Counted from the stretch's first letter, positions 1 to 5,995 are shown. The stretch: 9,672 nt of DNA from an uncultured Hungatella sp. (GCA_910585645.1 CAJUFP010000145.1:1-9672), one strand, 5' to 3'. Notes: a model not told the origin generated them from the letters alone. Translations and numbers: made by a program.

Positions 1-195
1 CCCACGGGAGCTTTGGATTCCAAAACCAGCAGGGAGGTGCTGGATTTTTTGAAGGAATTAAATGAAGAGGGCAATACCATTGTCATCATCACCCATGACA
101 GTTCCATCGCCCTGGAGGCGAAACGGGTGGTGCGGGTTCATGACGGGAAGATTAATTTTGACGGAGACGTAAATGAATATGCTGCAATCCTTTAA
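1..195 (+). CDS. ABC transporter ATP-binding protein, C-terminal end (partial)
   Basis: Only the last 64 residues lie in the window and the 5' part is missing. The visible start is the PTGALDS segment that follows Walker B and forms the D-loop. About 25 residues later comes the H-loop in TIVIITHD, with the switch histidine at visible residue 32, then the usual short RVVRVHDGKI strand region. The PTGALDS/ITHD pair is typical of the MacB/LolD/FtsE class, whose ATPases drive mechanotransmission permeases rather than classic transporters. The stop overlaps the next gene by 23 bases, so the two are translationally coupled and should form one complex at the cytoplasmic membrane. Substrate is not readable from this fragment. 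The family call is secure and the exact partner function is inference. Confidence 0.93.
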   Translation, partial: PTGALDSKTSREVLDFLKELNEEGNTIVIITHDSSIALEAKRVVRVHDGKINFDGDVNEYAAIL

Positions 196-1357
196 ACTGG
201 CGTTAAAAAGCATACGGAGCAATAAAATGAGGTCATTTCTCACGATGCTTGGAATTATTATCGGCGTTGCGTCGGTGATTATCCTGGTAAGCCTGGTCAG
301 CGGGTACATGTCCTACATGACAGACAGCTTTGCCAGCCTTGGCACCAACCAGATCAATGTGAGCGTGACTAACATTTCTTCCCGCTCTGTGTCCGCGGAC
401 CAGATGTATGAGTTTTATGAGGACCAGGGGGAGTTGTTTGATCATATGAGCCCTGTGGTCAATGTGAACACAGTGGTAAAGCATGGCAATGATTCCATGT
501 CTTCCACCAGCGTTGCCGGGGTCAGCGAGGAGTATCTGGATATTAAGGGGGTTGAGCTGGAGCAGGGGAGAAACATCCAGTATTCGGATATTGTGTCCAG
601 GCAGAAGGTATGTGTGGCAGGGTATTATGTGGCAGGAGAACTTTACGGCAGCCCGGAGAAGGCCATTGACCAGACCATAAAGATCGGAGGCTATGGGTTC
701 CGCATCGTAGGGGTGGCCAGAAGGCAGGATGAGGAGGCCCAGAAGGACGGAGGAGCGGATGATTTTGTCTGGATTCCCTACAGCTGCGGGGTGAAGATGT
801 CAAGAAACGCCAATATCGGCAGCTATGTTTTTACCATACGCCAGTTGGACACAGCCTCGGAGGCTACAAAGCGGATTTCGGATTTTCTTCAGGAAATCTT
901 TAAGAATGAGGATCTGTACCAGGTGACGGCCATGAGCGAGATGCTGGATTCTCTGAATTCCATGATTGCCATGGTGTCCGCCGGACTTGGGGGGATTGCG
1001 GGGATTTCTCTGCTGGTGGCAGGAGTGGGGGTCATGAATATTATGCTTGTGTCCGTGACGGAGAGGACCAGGGAGATTGGGATCCGAAAGGCTCTGGGAG
1101 CCAGGAAAGGCGTTATTTTGCAGCAGTTTGTGATAGAGGCGGCTGTCCAGAGCGCTATGGGCGGAGTCATCGGAATCGTGCTGGGAAGCGCTGCCACAGC
1201 CGCCGTGGGGACGGCGGTTGGGCTGGACGCGTCGCCTTCACCGTCCGCGGTAGTAATCTCTTTTTCTGTTTCCGTGTTCATCGGACTGTTTTTCGGCTAT
1301 ATGCCAGCCAGGAGAGCCGCTGGGCTGAATCCGATTGATGCTTTGAGAAGTGAGTAA
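173..1357 (+). CDS. MacB/FtsX-family ABC transporter permease
   Basis: This 394-residue membrane protein is the permease of the preceding ATPase. It has the full MacB-type plan: one transmembrane helix at about residues 21-45, a large extracytoplasmic domain at about 46-260 (MacB_PCD-like), then a C-terminal FtsX block with three helices at about 265-292, 323-347 and 357-378. The cytoplasmic loop ERTREIGIRKALGA at 297-310 is the hallmark of the family, and the protein ends in the typical ARRAAGLNPIDALRSE. The ATG at 173 has GGAG at 163-166, six bases upstream; an ATG at 179 is the alternative. Such pairs in Firmicutes export peptides, lipoproteins or antibiotics, or act in envelope stress. 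No substrate can be assigned here. No membrane-fusion subunit is visible, but it could lie upstream of the window. Confidence 0.95.
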   Translation: MNMLQSFKLALKSIRSNKMRSFLTMLGIIIGVASVIILVSLVSGYMSYMTDSFASLGTNQINVSVTNISSRSVSADQMYEFYEDQGELFDHMSPVVNVNTVVKHGNDSMSSTSVAGVSEEYLDIKGVELEQGRNIQYSDIVSRQKVCVAGYYVAGELYGSPEKAIDQTIKIGGYGFRIVGVARRQDEEAQKDGGADDFVWIPYSCGVKMSRNANIGSYVFTIRQLDTASEATKRISDFLQEIFKNEDLYQVTAMSEMLDSLNSMIAMVSAGLGGIAGISLLVAGVGVMNIMLVSVTERTREIGIRKALGARKGVILQQFVIEAAVQSAMGGVIGIVLGSAATAAVGTAVGLDASPSPSAVVISFSVSVFIGLFFGYMPARRAAGLNPIDALRSE

Positions 1358-1374
1358 GATTAAGAAGTGAGTAA
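1346..1374 (+). repeat. 12-bp direct repeat spanning the permease stop codon
   Basis: AGAAGTGAGTAA occurs at 1346-1357, where it contains the permease stop codon, and again at 1363-1374, a period of 17 bases. It looks like a small slippage duplication of the gene end. No function is claimed. Confidence 0.6.
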
Positions 1375-1400
1375 ACCGTTATTTTGCGGGGGAGTGTGGG

Positions 1401-1460
1401 AAAAACCGTTTTTTAATTCTGTCTGATGCAGAGGGCGGGATTGAAAAACGGTTTTTGTTG
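1401..1460 (+). terminator. Inverted repeat, probable terminator after the ABC operon
   Basis: AAAAACCGTTTTT at 1401-1413 is the exact reverse complement of AAAAACGGTTTTT at 1444-1456, giving a 13-bp stem with a 30-base loop that ends in a T run. Each arm is also a small hairpin by itself. It sits between the ABC pair and the padR promoter. The loop is long and the stem AT-rich, so it is not a textbook Rho-independent terminator, though its position and T-tract fit termination. Confidence 0.5.
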
Positions 1461-1492
1461 TGTGGATATTGCTCTATGGGCAAAAGAAATGG

Positions 1493-1521
1493 TTGACTTA
1501 TATAGATAGCCGATATATAAT
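1493..1521 (+). promoter_or_regulatory. SigA-type promoter of the padR operon
   Basis: TTGACT at 1493-1498 and a perfect TATAAT at 1516-1521 are separated by exactly 17 bases. The start of transcription should lie near 1528, about 50 bases before the padR start codon. This is the best-formed plus-strand promoter in the window. Confidence 0.8.
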
Positions 1522-1546
1522 GCGATATGTAGATAGTCGATACATA
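1499..1546 (+). promoter_or_regulatory. Twin 21-bp dyads, candidate PadR operator
   Basis: Two copies of one 21-base design lie 27 bases apart: TATATA-GATAGCCGA-TATATA at 1499-1519 and TATGTA-GATAGTCGA-TACATA at 1526-1546. In each, six-base arms are inverted repeats around a nine-base core that is nearly identical (GATAGYCGA). The first fills the spacer and -10 of the promoter, and the second covers the expected transcription start. PadR-family repressors commonly bind AT-rich dyads in their own promoters, so autorepression is the natural reading. Binding itself is inference. Confidence 0.6.
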
Positions 1547-1561
1547 GATTTCCAATATAAG

Positions 1562-1568
1562 AAAGGAG
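1562..1568 (+). promoter_or_regulatory. Ribosome binding site that sets the padR start
   Basis: AAAGGAG directly abuts the ATG at 1569, leaving no spacer, so that ATG is unlikely to be used. The in-frame TTG at 1578 sits nine bases downstream of GGAG, an ideal distance. The start is therefore placed at 1578. Confidence 0.65.
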
Positions 1569-1577
1569 ATGTGGATT

Positions 1578-2183
1578 TTGGCGGGAGATAAGAATCAGGT
1601 GTCGGGGAATACGGCTATGCTGCTTTTGAGGCTTTTGTCGGAGAAGGATATGTACGGTTATGAGATGATTGAGGAGCTTTTGCGCAGGTCCAACCATGTG
1701 TTTGATCTGAAGGCGGGGACGCTCTACCCTCTTCTGCACGGCATGGAGGCCAGGAATCAGCTGGTCTCCTATGAGAAGGAAGCCGGGGGGAAGACGCGCA
1801 GGTATTACCGGATCACCAAGGAGGGGAGAAAGGAGCTGGAGCGGAGAAAGGAGGAGTGGCAGGTCTACAGCGGGGCTGTGGCCCAGGTGATGACAGCCGG
1901 AGGCGGGGATGGTCTGCCGGAACTTAGCAGGATGAGGTGGGATGGTCTGCCGGAACTTGGCGGGATGAGAAGGGATGACTTGCCGGAACCTGGCGGGGTG
2001 AGGCGGGATGGTCTGCCGGAACCTGGCGGGATGAGACAGGATGGCTTGCCGGAACCTGGCGGGGTGAGAAGGGATGGCTTGCCGGAACTTGGCGGCATGA
2101 GATGGAATGGCGTTTCGTGGGGGAACCTGTGGCAGAGGATTGGCGGCAGTCATGAGAAGGGAGGGGAGCTTTATGGAGTTTAG
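1578..2183 (+). CDS. PadR-family transcriptional regulator with repeat-extended C-terminal tail
   Basis: A PadR-type winged-helix repressor of 201 residues from the TTG start. The first ~105 residues are a complete PadR domain: the helices AMLLLRLLSEKDMYGYEMIEEL, the segment LKAGTLYPLLHGMEARNQLVSY, the wing EAGGKTRRYYRITKEGRKEL and the start of the dimerisation helix. Family members of this short type usually end near residue 105-115. Here the chain continues through six 11-residue units of the form GLPEPGGMRRD, then a short tail ending GELYGV. The stop overlaps the next start codon by 11 bases, so translation is coupled to the membrane protein. The product probably represses its own operon through the twin dyads. 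The repeat tail is Gly/Pro/Arg-rich, with no resemblance to a known domain, and is probably disordered. Its effect on DNA binding is unknown. Confidence 0.9.
   Translation: MAGDKNQVSGNTAMLLLRLLSEKDMYGYEMIEELLRRSNHVFDLKAGTLYPLLHGMEARNQLVSYEKEAGGKTRRYYRITKEGRKELERRKEEWQVYSGAVAQVMTAGGGDGLPELSRMRWDGLPELGGMRRDDLPEPGGVRRDGLPEPGGMRQDGLPEPGGVRRDGLPELGGMRWNGVSWGNLWQRIGGSHEKGGELYGV
1911..2108 (+). repeat. Six in-frame 33-bp tandem repeats inside padR
   Basis: Units start at 1911, 1944, 1977, 2010, 2043 and 2076, each 33 bases and without gaps. Encoded units are GLPELSRMRWD, GLPELGGMRRD, DLPEPGGVRRD, GLPEPGGMRQD, GLPEPGGVRRD and GLPELGGMRWN. The unit is a multiple of three, so copy number can change without a frameshift. 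The complementary strand is also open across the array in two frames (FRQAIPSHPA-like and PPGSGKPS-like), which is expected for such a repeat and is not evidence of an antisense gene. Confidence 0.95.
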
Positions 2184-3600
2184 GGAGTTTCTTGACACGA
2201 TGTCAGGCCAGATACGCAGCCAGAAGGCCAGGGCTGTGGCGGTGAGGGAGATGGAGGACCACATAAGGGACCAGGCGGATTTCTATGAGAGCCAGGGCAT
2301 GAGCGGCGGCGACGCCCTGAAGGAGGCGGTGCGTCAGATGGGAGATCCGGTGGCCGCGGGGGTGGAGCTGGACCGGATCCACCGGCCGGACATGGAGTGG
2401 CGTCTTTTCGGATGGATCGTGGCGTTCAGCGCGCTGGGGCTTGTGATTCAGTATCTCTGTTTTTACTGTGTGTGCGTGACGCCGGGGGTCAATGGCCAGA
2501 GCCAGTGGATTTTAGGCGATTCTACCGGGAGTTTTGTGCGGCAGTGCGTTTACACGGCTGTGGGGCTGGGGATTATGGCTGTGATCTGTCTGCTGGATTA
2601 CAGTGTGATCGGGAAGCACGCGGAGGTATTGGCGGTTTGTTTGCTGGCGGCGGTTGTTTTTTTATGTACCTTTGGCCTGGTCAGGAAGGTTAACGGGGCT
2701 TACGGGACATTGAAGAGTTTGATGTATCTGTTTGTTCCTCTTTTCGGGGGGATCTGTTACCGGATGCGGGGGAAAGGGCGTCTGGGCATGGCGGTCTGCT
2801 GTCTGTGGATCGGAGCCGTGTTCTATGTGGGGGCCTCGGTGATCGGAGGCGGTTTCGGAGTGACTCTGGATGTGATTGTGGTGTGTCTGATCATGGTCTT
2901 TGGGGCTGCCTGGAGAGGGTGGTTTCATCTGGACAGGAAGAGGGGACTTGGGGCGCTTATTGGCCTGACGGCGGCTTTGGCGGTTGTGATGGGCCTGTTC
3001 TTTAAACTCGGTCTCAGCTCATACCAAATCAGGAGACTGCAGGTTTGGCTCCGCCCGGAGGATTACGCGGATACAGGGGGGTACAGCATTTTGACGATCC
3101 GCAGGATCGTGGCAAGCCTGGCTGCCAATGGGAACTGTTTTGAGGCTTTGGAGGAGAGCGGGCTTCAGTGGTTTTTATATGGTGGGGGAAACGACGGGGA
3201 GTTTATGATCCTGCAGACGGCGGTGACTCTGGGACTTTTAAAGGCCGTGGGAATCCTGGTTCTTTTTGGGGCTTTCTTTTTCTATCTGTTTCGGATGACG
3301 GCGCGGGAGAAAAACCGGCTGGGGAAGATAATGGGATTCGGATGCGCGCTGATGCTGACTGTGGAGACGGTGCGCAATGTGCTGTACAACTTCGGCATTG
3401 GGCTGGGGTCTACGGCGGGGATTCCGTTTTTTTCTTTTGGGAAGGTGCATACGCTGGCGGTCTATGTGCTTTTGGGGGTGCTTTTGAGCATCTACCGGTA
3501 TCGGAACCTGGTATGGGAGGAACCGGTTAAGGCACAAAAAGGCGGGGAGGCGAAGCTGGGCAGGTACGTGATCCGGGTGGAGAAAAGGGTCAATTCCTAG
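2173..3600 (+). CDS. HAAS/permease-prefix-like domain fused to a divergent SEDS (FtsW/RodA/SpoVE-type) membrane protein
   Basis: This is a 475-residue protein started at ATG 2173 behind GGGAGGGGAG. Residues 1-72 are soluble helices with the pattern REMEDHIRDQADFYESQGMS..DALKEAVRQMGDPVAAG, the form of HAAS/DUF1700 or 'permease prefix' domains, which are typically encoded beside PadR genes. The rest is a polytopic membrane region with about ten helices. SEDS-like marks are YQIRRLQVWLRPEDYADTGGY at 284-304, matching the family's 'R...FL.P......GYQ' loop, and NFGIGLGSTAGIPFFSFG at 406-423, matching 'N.G...G..P.TGIPLPF.S.G'. SEDS proteins polymerise or move cell-wall precursors. Here the catalytic-loop region reads NDGEF (340-344) where the family has TDF, and the later conserved AEE.G glutamates are missing, so glycosyltransferase activity is uncertain. 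It may be a sensor or a specialised paralog. Fold call is good; function is inference. Confidence 0.75.
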   Translation: MEFREFLDTMSGQIRSQKARAVAVREMEDHIRDQADFYESQGMSGGDALKEAVRQMGDPVAAGVELDRIHRPDMEWRLFGWIVAFSALGLVIQYLCFYCVCVTPGVNGQSQWILGDSTGSFVRQCVYTAVGLGIMAVICLLDYSVIGKHAEVLAVCLLAAVVFLCTFGLVRKVNGAYGTLKSLMYLFVPLFGGICYRMRGKGRLGMAVCCLWIGAVFYVGASVIGGGFGVTLDVIVVCLIMVFGAAWRGWFHLDRKRGLGALIGLTAALAVVMGLFFKLGLSSYQIRRLQVWLRPEDYADTGGYSILTIRRIVASLAANGNCFEALEESGLQWFLYGGGNDGEFMILQTAVTLGLLKAVGILVLFGAFFFYLFRMTAREKNRLGKIMGFGCALMLTVETVRNVLYNFGIGLGSTAGIPFFSFGKVHTLAVYVLLGVLLSIYRYRNLVWEEPVKAQKGGEAKLGRYVIRVEKRVNS

Positions 3601-3664
3601 AGAATGTCGGATTTAGGGGGTGTTGGATGGTCGGCGGCGTTTTTTAATTTCTCCGGGTTCAATT

Positions 3665-3737
3665 CCCCGCAGCTTGCTGCGCAACATGCTCGATTTTGGT
3701 TTTGCGGGTTTTGATACCCCGTTGCTTGCAGCGGGGT
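3665..3737. repeat. Pair of related GC-rich palindromes
   Basis: The second palindrome is ACCCCGTTGC at 3716-3725, then TT, then GCAGCGGGGT at 3728-3737: a 10-bp stem with one G-T pair. The first shares the same core (CCCCGCAGC-TT-GCTGCG, 3665-3681), with only GCAGC/GCTGC paired. No T-tract follows, so these are not clear terminators. They resemble two diverged copies of a small palindromic element. Confidence 0.6.
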
Positions 3738-3820
3738 AATTCATTTTGGGGATTTTGGGTTTTGGGGGCTGAGAGGTTGTAACTGTTTTTGGCCGGATTT
3801 TTATAGTTTGCGACTGTTTT

Positions 3821-3850
3821 TTGATAGATATGGCGGGGGTTTTGTATTAT
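3821..3850 (+). promoter_or_regulatory. Possible promoter of the PHP phosphatase gene
   Basis: TTGATA at 3821-3826 and TATTAT at 3845-3850 are separated by 18 bases. If real, it would give a leader of about 220 bases that contains the 8-bp repeat array. Support is only the match to the SigA consensus. Confidence 0.4.
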
Positions 3851-3950
3851 GATGGAGGAAATGAAACGTATGGAAACATAGCGCGTAGGAATTATTTGGG
3901 CTGGCGCCGGAGGAAAGCGGTCTGTGAGGATATTGGGAGAGATCTGTTTT

Positions 3951-4030
3951 GGCAGATTTGTAGATTTGCGGGTTGGCAGATTTGTAGATTGGCAGATTTG
4001 CGGGTTGGCAGATTAGCAGATTAGCAGTTT
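3951..4030 (+). repeat. Array of ten 8-bp units
   Basis: The stretch divides without gaps into octamers: GGCAGATT, TGTAGATT, TGCGGGTT, GGCAGATT, TGTAGATT, GGCAGATT, TGCGGGTT, GGCAGATT, AGCAGATT and AGCAGTTT. Three kinds of unit alternate, so a 24-base higher-order period is also visible. The array ends about 30 bases before the Shine-Dalgarno site of the PHP phosphatase gene. Eight is not a multiple of three, so this is not a coding repeat. Confidence 0.9.
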
Positions 4031-4076
4031 TGCGGGCGGGCTGGCGTCGGTTTAACTGGGGGAGGAGAGAAGAAAG

Positions 4077-4907
4077 ATGTTTGCGGATTACCATGTACAT
4101 ACGGAGTTCAGCGATGATTCGGTTTATCCCATGGAGGATGTGGTGAGGGATGCCATTGCCATGGGCATGGAGGAGATCTGTTTTACGGATCATGTGGATT
4201 ACGGTGTAAAGGTGGACTGGGACTGTGGGGAGGAGATCGTGTACCGCTTTGGGGAGCCTATGGCCAACGTGGATTACCCAAAGTACGCGGCGGAGATCGG
4301 AAAGCTTCAGAGGCAGTACGGCCGTCAGATCACCATCCGCATGGGGATGGAGTTTGGGGCGCAGATGCACACGATCCCCCAGTTTGAGGCTCTTTATGGG
4401 AGATATCCTTTTGATTTTATTATCCTGTCGGTCCATCAGGTGGAGGACAAGGAGTTCTGGAACGGGGATTTTCAGGCGGGCAGGAGCCAGCAGGAGTACA
4501 ATAAGCGGTATTATGAGGAGATGCTTGGTCTGGTCAACGGTTTTCACGATTACAGCGTGCTGGGCCATATGGATCTGATTGCGCGGTACGATGAGGCCGG
4601 GGTTTACCCTTTTGAGAAGGTAAGGCCTTACGCGGAGAAGATTTTGCAAAAGGTTATTGAGGACGGGAAAGGGATTGAGGTGAATACTTCCTACCACAGG
4701 TATGGGCTGGGGGATTCTACGCCTTCTAAGGATATTTTGCGGCTTTACCGGGACTTGGGCGGCAGGATCGTGACCATTGGCAGTGACAGCCACAAGAAGG
4801 AGCATTTGGGGGCTTATGTCCGGGAGGCAAAGGAGCTGTTAAAGTCCCTGGGATTTGAGGAGTTTTGTACGTTTGAACAGATGAAACCAATGTTTCATAA
4901 GCTGTAG
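4077..4907 (+). CDS. PHP-domain histidinol-phosphatase family protein
   Basis: A 276-residue metal-dependent phosphatase of the PHP superfamily, HisJ/HisK type, which in histidine synthesis converts histidinol phosphate to histidinol in the cytoplasm. All expected metal ligands are present in order: HVH at 6-8, TDH with D38 and H39, E92 in GMEFG, H120 in SVHQ, H164 in GHMD, EVN at 201-203 and GSDSH with D237 and H239. Length matches the family. Start ATG 4077 follows GGAGGAG by nine bases. No other histidine gene is nearby, so the gene stands alone; that is common for this enzyme in Firmicutes, but a different phosphoester substrate cannot be excluded. The upstream leader carries an 8-bp repeat array that might affect expression (inference). 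Confidence 0.92.
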   Translation: MFADYHVHTEFSDDSVYPMEDVVRDAIAMGMEEICFTDHVDYGVKVDWDCGEEIVYRFGEPMANVDYPKYAAEIGKLQRQYGRQITIRMGMEFGAQMHTIPQFEALYGRYPFDFIILSVHQVEDKEFWNGDFQAGRSQQEYNKRYYEEMLGLVNGFHDYSVLGHMDLIARYDEAGVYPFEKVRPYAEKILQKVIEDGKGIEVNTSYHRYGLGDSTPSKDILRLYRDLGGRIVTIGSDSHKKEHLGAYVREAKELLKSLGFEEFCTFEQMKPMFHKL

Positions 4908-5202
4908 CGCCGGAGGGGCGGATATGGGATAGGGGCCGGAGGCCGGACCTGGAGGGTGGGCTTGGGTGAGTGTGTGAGGGCATGGGGACGGCTCAGGGGA
5001 TGAGAGTGGTGTTGGATGTTGGGGCCTGGCGGGCCAGGGCGTTTGAGGGAGCTGCTGCTTGGGCCTGGCGGGTCAGGGGATGAGAGCGGCGCCTGGATGT
5101 TGGGGCCTGGCAGATCAGGGCGTTTGAGGGAGCTGCTTACTTGGGCCTGGCCGGTTTGGCGTTTGAGGGTGTTGCTGTGTTTAAGGAAAGGGTGGAGAGA
5201 CG
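4908..5202 (+). other. G-rich gap between PHP phosphatase and VOC genes
   Basis: The first ~85 bases are G-rich, with two GGCCGGA copies but no hairpin followed by T residues. The rest is an ~80-base tandem duplication (4994-5155). The end holds the VOC gene's ribosome binding site (GGAG, 5194-5197). A 65-codon plus-strand frame beginning at 5016 is made wholly of the repeat and then overlaps the VOC start; it is judged spurious. Confidence 0.65.
4994..5155 (+). repeat. Tandem duplication of an ~80-bp unit with internal sub-repeats
   Basis: Unit A is 4994-5073 (80 bases) and unit B is 5074-5155 (82 bases). They begin CAGGGGATGAGAG and end GGGCCTGGCGGGT or GGGCCTGGCCGGT, and differ by a few substitutions and two single-base insertions. 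Each unit holds two smaller copies built on TTGGGGCCTGGC or CTTGGGCCTGGC, so the array grew in at least two steps. A degenerate third start, GGCGTTTGAGGG, follows at 5158-5169. Confidence 0.85.
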
Positions 5203-5586
5203 ATGAGGATTGAACATGTTGCCGCGTATTTTGCGGACCTGGAGAGGGCTAAGGAGTTTTTTGTGACGTATTTCGGCGGGGTTCCCAATGAGATGTATCA
5301 TAATGAGAGGACCGGGTTTCGGTCGTATTTTCTGACGTTTGAGGACGGGGCTAGGCTGGAGATCATGAATAAGGAGGCTTTGGGGGAGAGGGATGAGGCT
5401 CTGGTTCGGCCGGGATTGATTCATATGGCGTTTTCTGTGGGAAGCAGGGAGAGGGTGGATGAGCTGACCGGGCGGCTGCGGGGCGACGGGTATCAGGTGG
5501 TCAGCGGGCCCAGGACGACAGGGGACGGGTATTATGAGAGCTGCGTGCTGGATTTTGAGGGGAATCAGATTGAGATAACGGTGTAG
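5203..5586 (+). CDS. VOC (glyoxalase/bleomycin-resistance fold) family protein
   Basis: This 127-residue protein is one full VOC module of two beta-alpha-beta-beta-beta repeats, the usual length for single-module members. It starts RIEHVAAYFADLERAKEFFVTYFGG, and the second half starts LIHMAFSVGSRERVDEL and ends VLDFEGNQIEITV. The four classic metal-ligand positions are all filled: H5, E53 (RLEIM), H74 and E124. It is therefore probably an active metal-dependent lyase, isomerase or dioxygenase, or a glyoxalase-like enzyme, but substrate cannot be told from sequence. The start ATG 5203 has GGAG five bases upstream. It is apparently monocistronic, preceded by the ~80-bp duplication and followed by a gene-free stretch. 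Confidence 0.9.
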   Translation: MRIEHVAAYFADLERAKEFFVTYFGGVPNEMYHNERTGFRSYFLTFEDGARLEIMNKEALGERDEALVRPGLIHMAFSVGSRERVDELTGRLRGDGYQVVSGPRTTGDGYYESCVLDFEGNQIEITV

Positions 5587-5930
5587 ACTGGACTGCAGGG
5601 GCTGTCTGAATGGGACAATGTCATTGAGAAAGGGAAATCTGTGAGCTTTTTGTGCAGTAAGAGTCAGCGGCATAGTAACCGTTGCGGCAAACGGTTCCCA
5701 TAGGAATGAGAAGTCAAAAGTAAAAGTCCATAAATAGCAGTGAACAGGAACGTCAGGCATATACCTAATTTGGGGTTTGCTTTTGGCGTTCTTTTTTCGT
5801 CCGGCGGATGAAAAAAGAAGGGAAGGAAAACCAATGATGAGACATGATGGGGATCCCGGCTTCTGGCAGTGGACAAAACAGCAGTTTCTATTCCGCGCAG
5901 CCAAAAGTCGGACAGCTTTGTGGTCTCCCT
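5587..5930. other. Gene-free stretch, possible structured or dispersed element
   Basis: No convincing gene is seen. The stretch starts with GGGGCTGTCTGAATGGG soon after the VOC stop, a sequence reminiscent of some insertion-sequence ends, but no matching opposite end was found. It holds a small inverted repeat, AACCGTT (5677-5683) and AACGGTT (5690-5696), and the strong hairpin at 5789-5819. Minus-strand frames of 110 residues (5664-5996) and 335 residues (5137-6144) cross it, but they lack ribosome binding sites and known motifs, and the longer one overlies the VOC gene. Confidence 0.55.
5789..5819. repeat. 15-bp-stem hairpin
   Basis: TTCTTTTTTCGTCCG at 5789-5803 pairs with CGGATGAAAAAAGAA at 5805-5819, with one G-T pair and no mismatch. 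In practice the terminal pair opens to give a three-base loop. There is no T-tract after the stem on either strand, so it is not a standard terminator. It could be an RNA processing or structural element, or a cruciform. Confidence 0.75.
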
Positions 5931-5969
5931 GAATATAGCACTGAATATAGCGAATATAGCGAATGTATA
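5931..5969 (+). repeat. GAATATAGC direct repeats upstream of the acetyltransferase promoter
   Basis: GAATATAGC occurs at 5931-5939, 5943-5951 and 5952-5960, followed by the degenerate GAATGTATA at 5961-5969. The array lies about 30-70 bases before the -10 element at 5999. It could be a slippage product or a set of regulator sites. Confidence 0.7.
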
Positions 5970-5995
5970 TTCTGCTTTTGGAATTGTACGAACCA

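Larger units (their letters stand above)
3601..4076 (+). other. Gene-free stretch with palindromes and an 8-bp repeat array
   Basis: This gap of 476 bases is G/T-rich on this strand and holds no convincing gene. It contains two related palindromes (3665-3737), a possible promoter (3821-3850), a tandem array of 8-base units (3951-4030), and the ribosome binding site GGAGGAG at 4061-4067 of the next gene. A 67-codon frame starting with TTG at 3821 runs into the repeat array, has no ribosome binding site and looks spurious. No clear terminator for the preceding operon was found. Confidence 0.7.

Noticed and set aside
1413..2264. Long minus-strand frame (283 codons) across padR with FRQAIPSHPA repeats
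   Set aside because: It is the mirror of the 33-bp array in padR, has no ribosome binding site or recognisable domain, and lies antisense to a well-supported gene.
3801..4805. Minus-strand frame of 334 codons over the octamer array and PHP gene
   Set aside because: It is antisense to a PHP gene with all metal ligands present. Its length reflects the G-rich codon usage of the plus strand, and its repeats are the octamer array read backwards.
5016..5213. 65-codon plus-strand frame in the ~80-bp repeats
   Set aside because: It consists only of the repeat translated, lacks a ribosome binding site and overlaps the VOC start.
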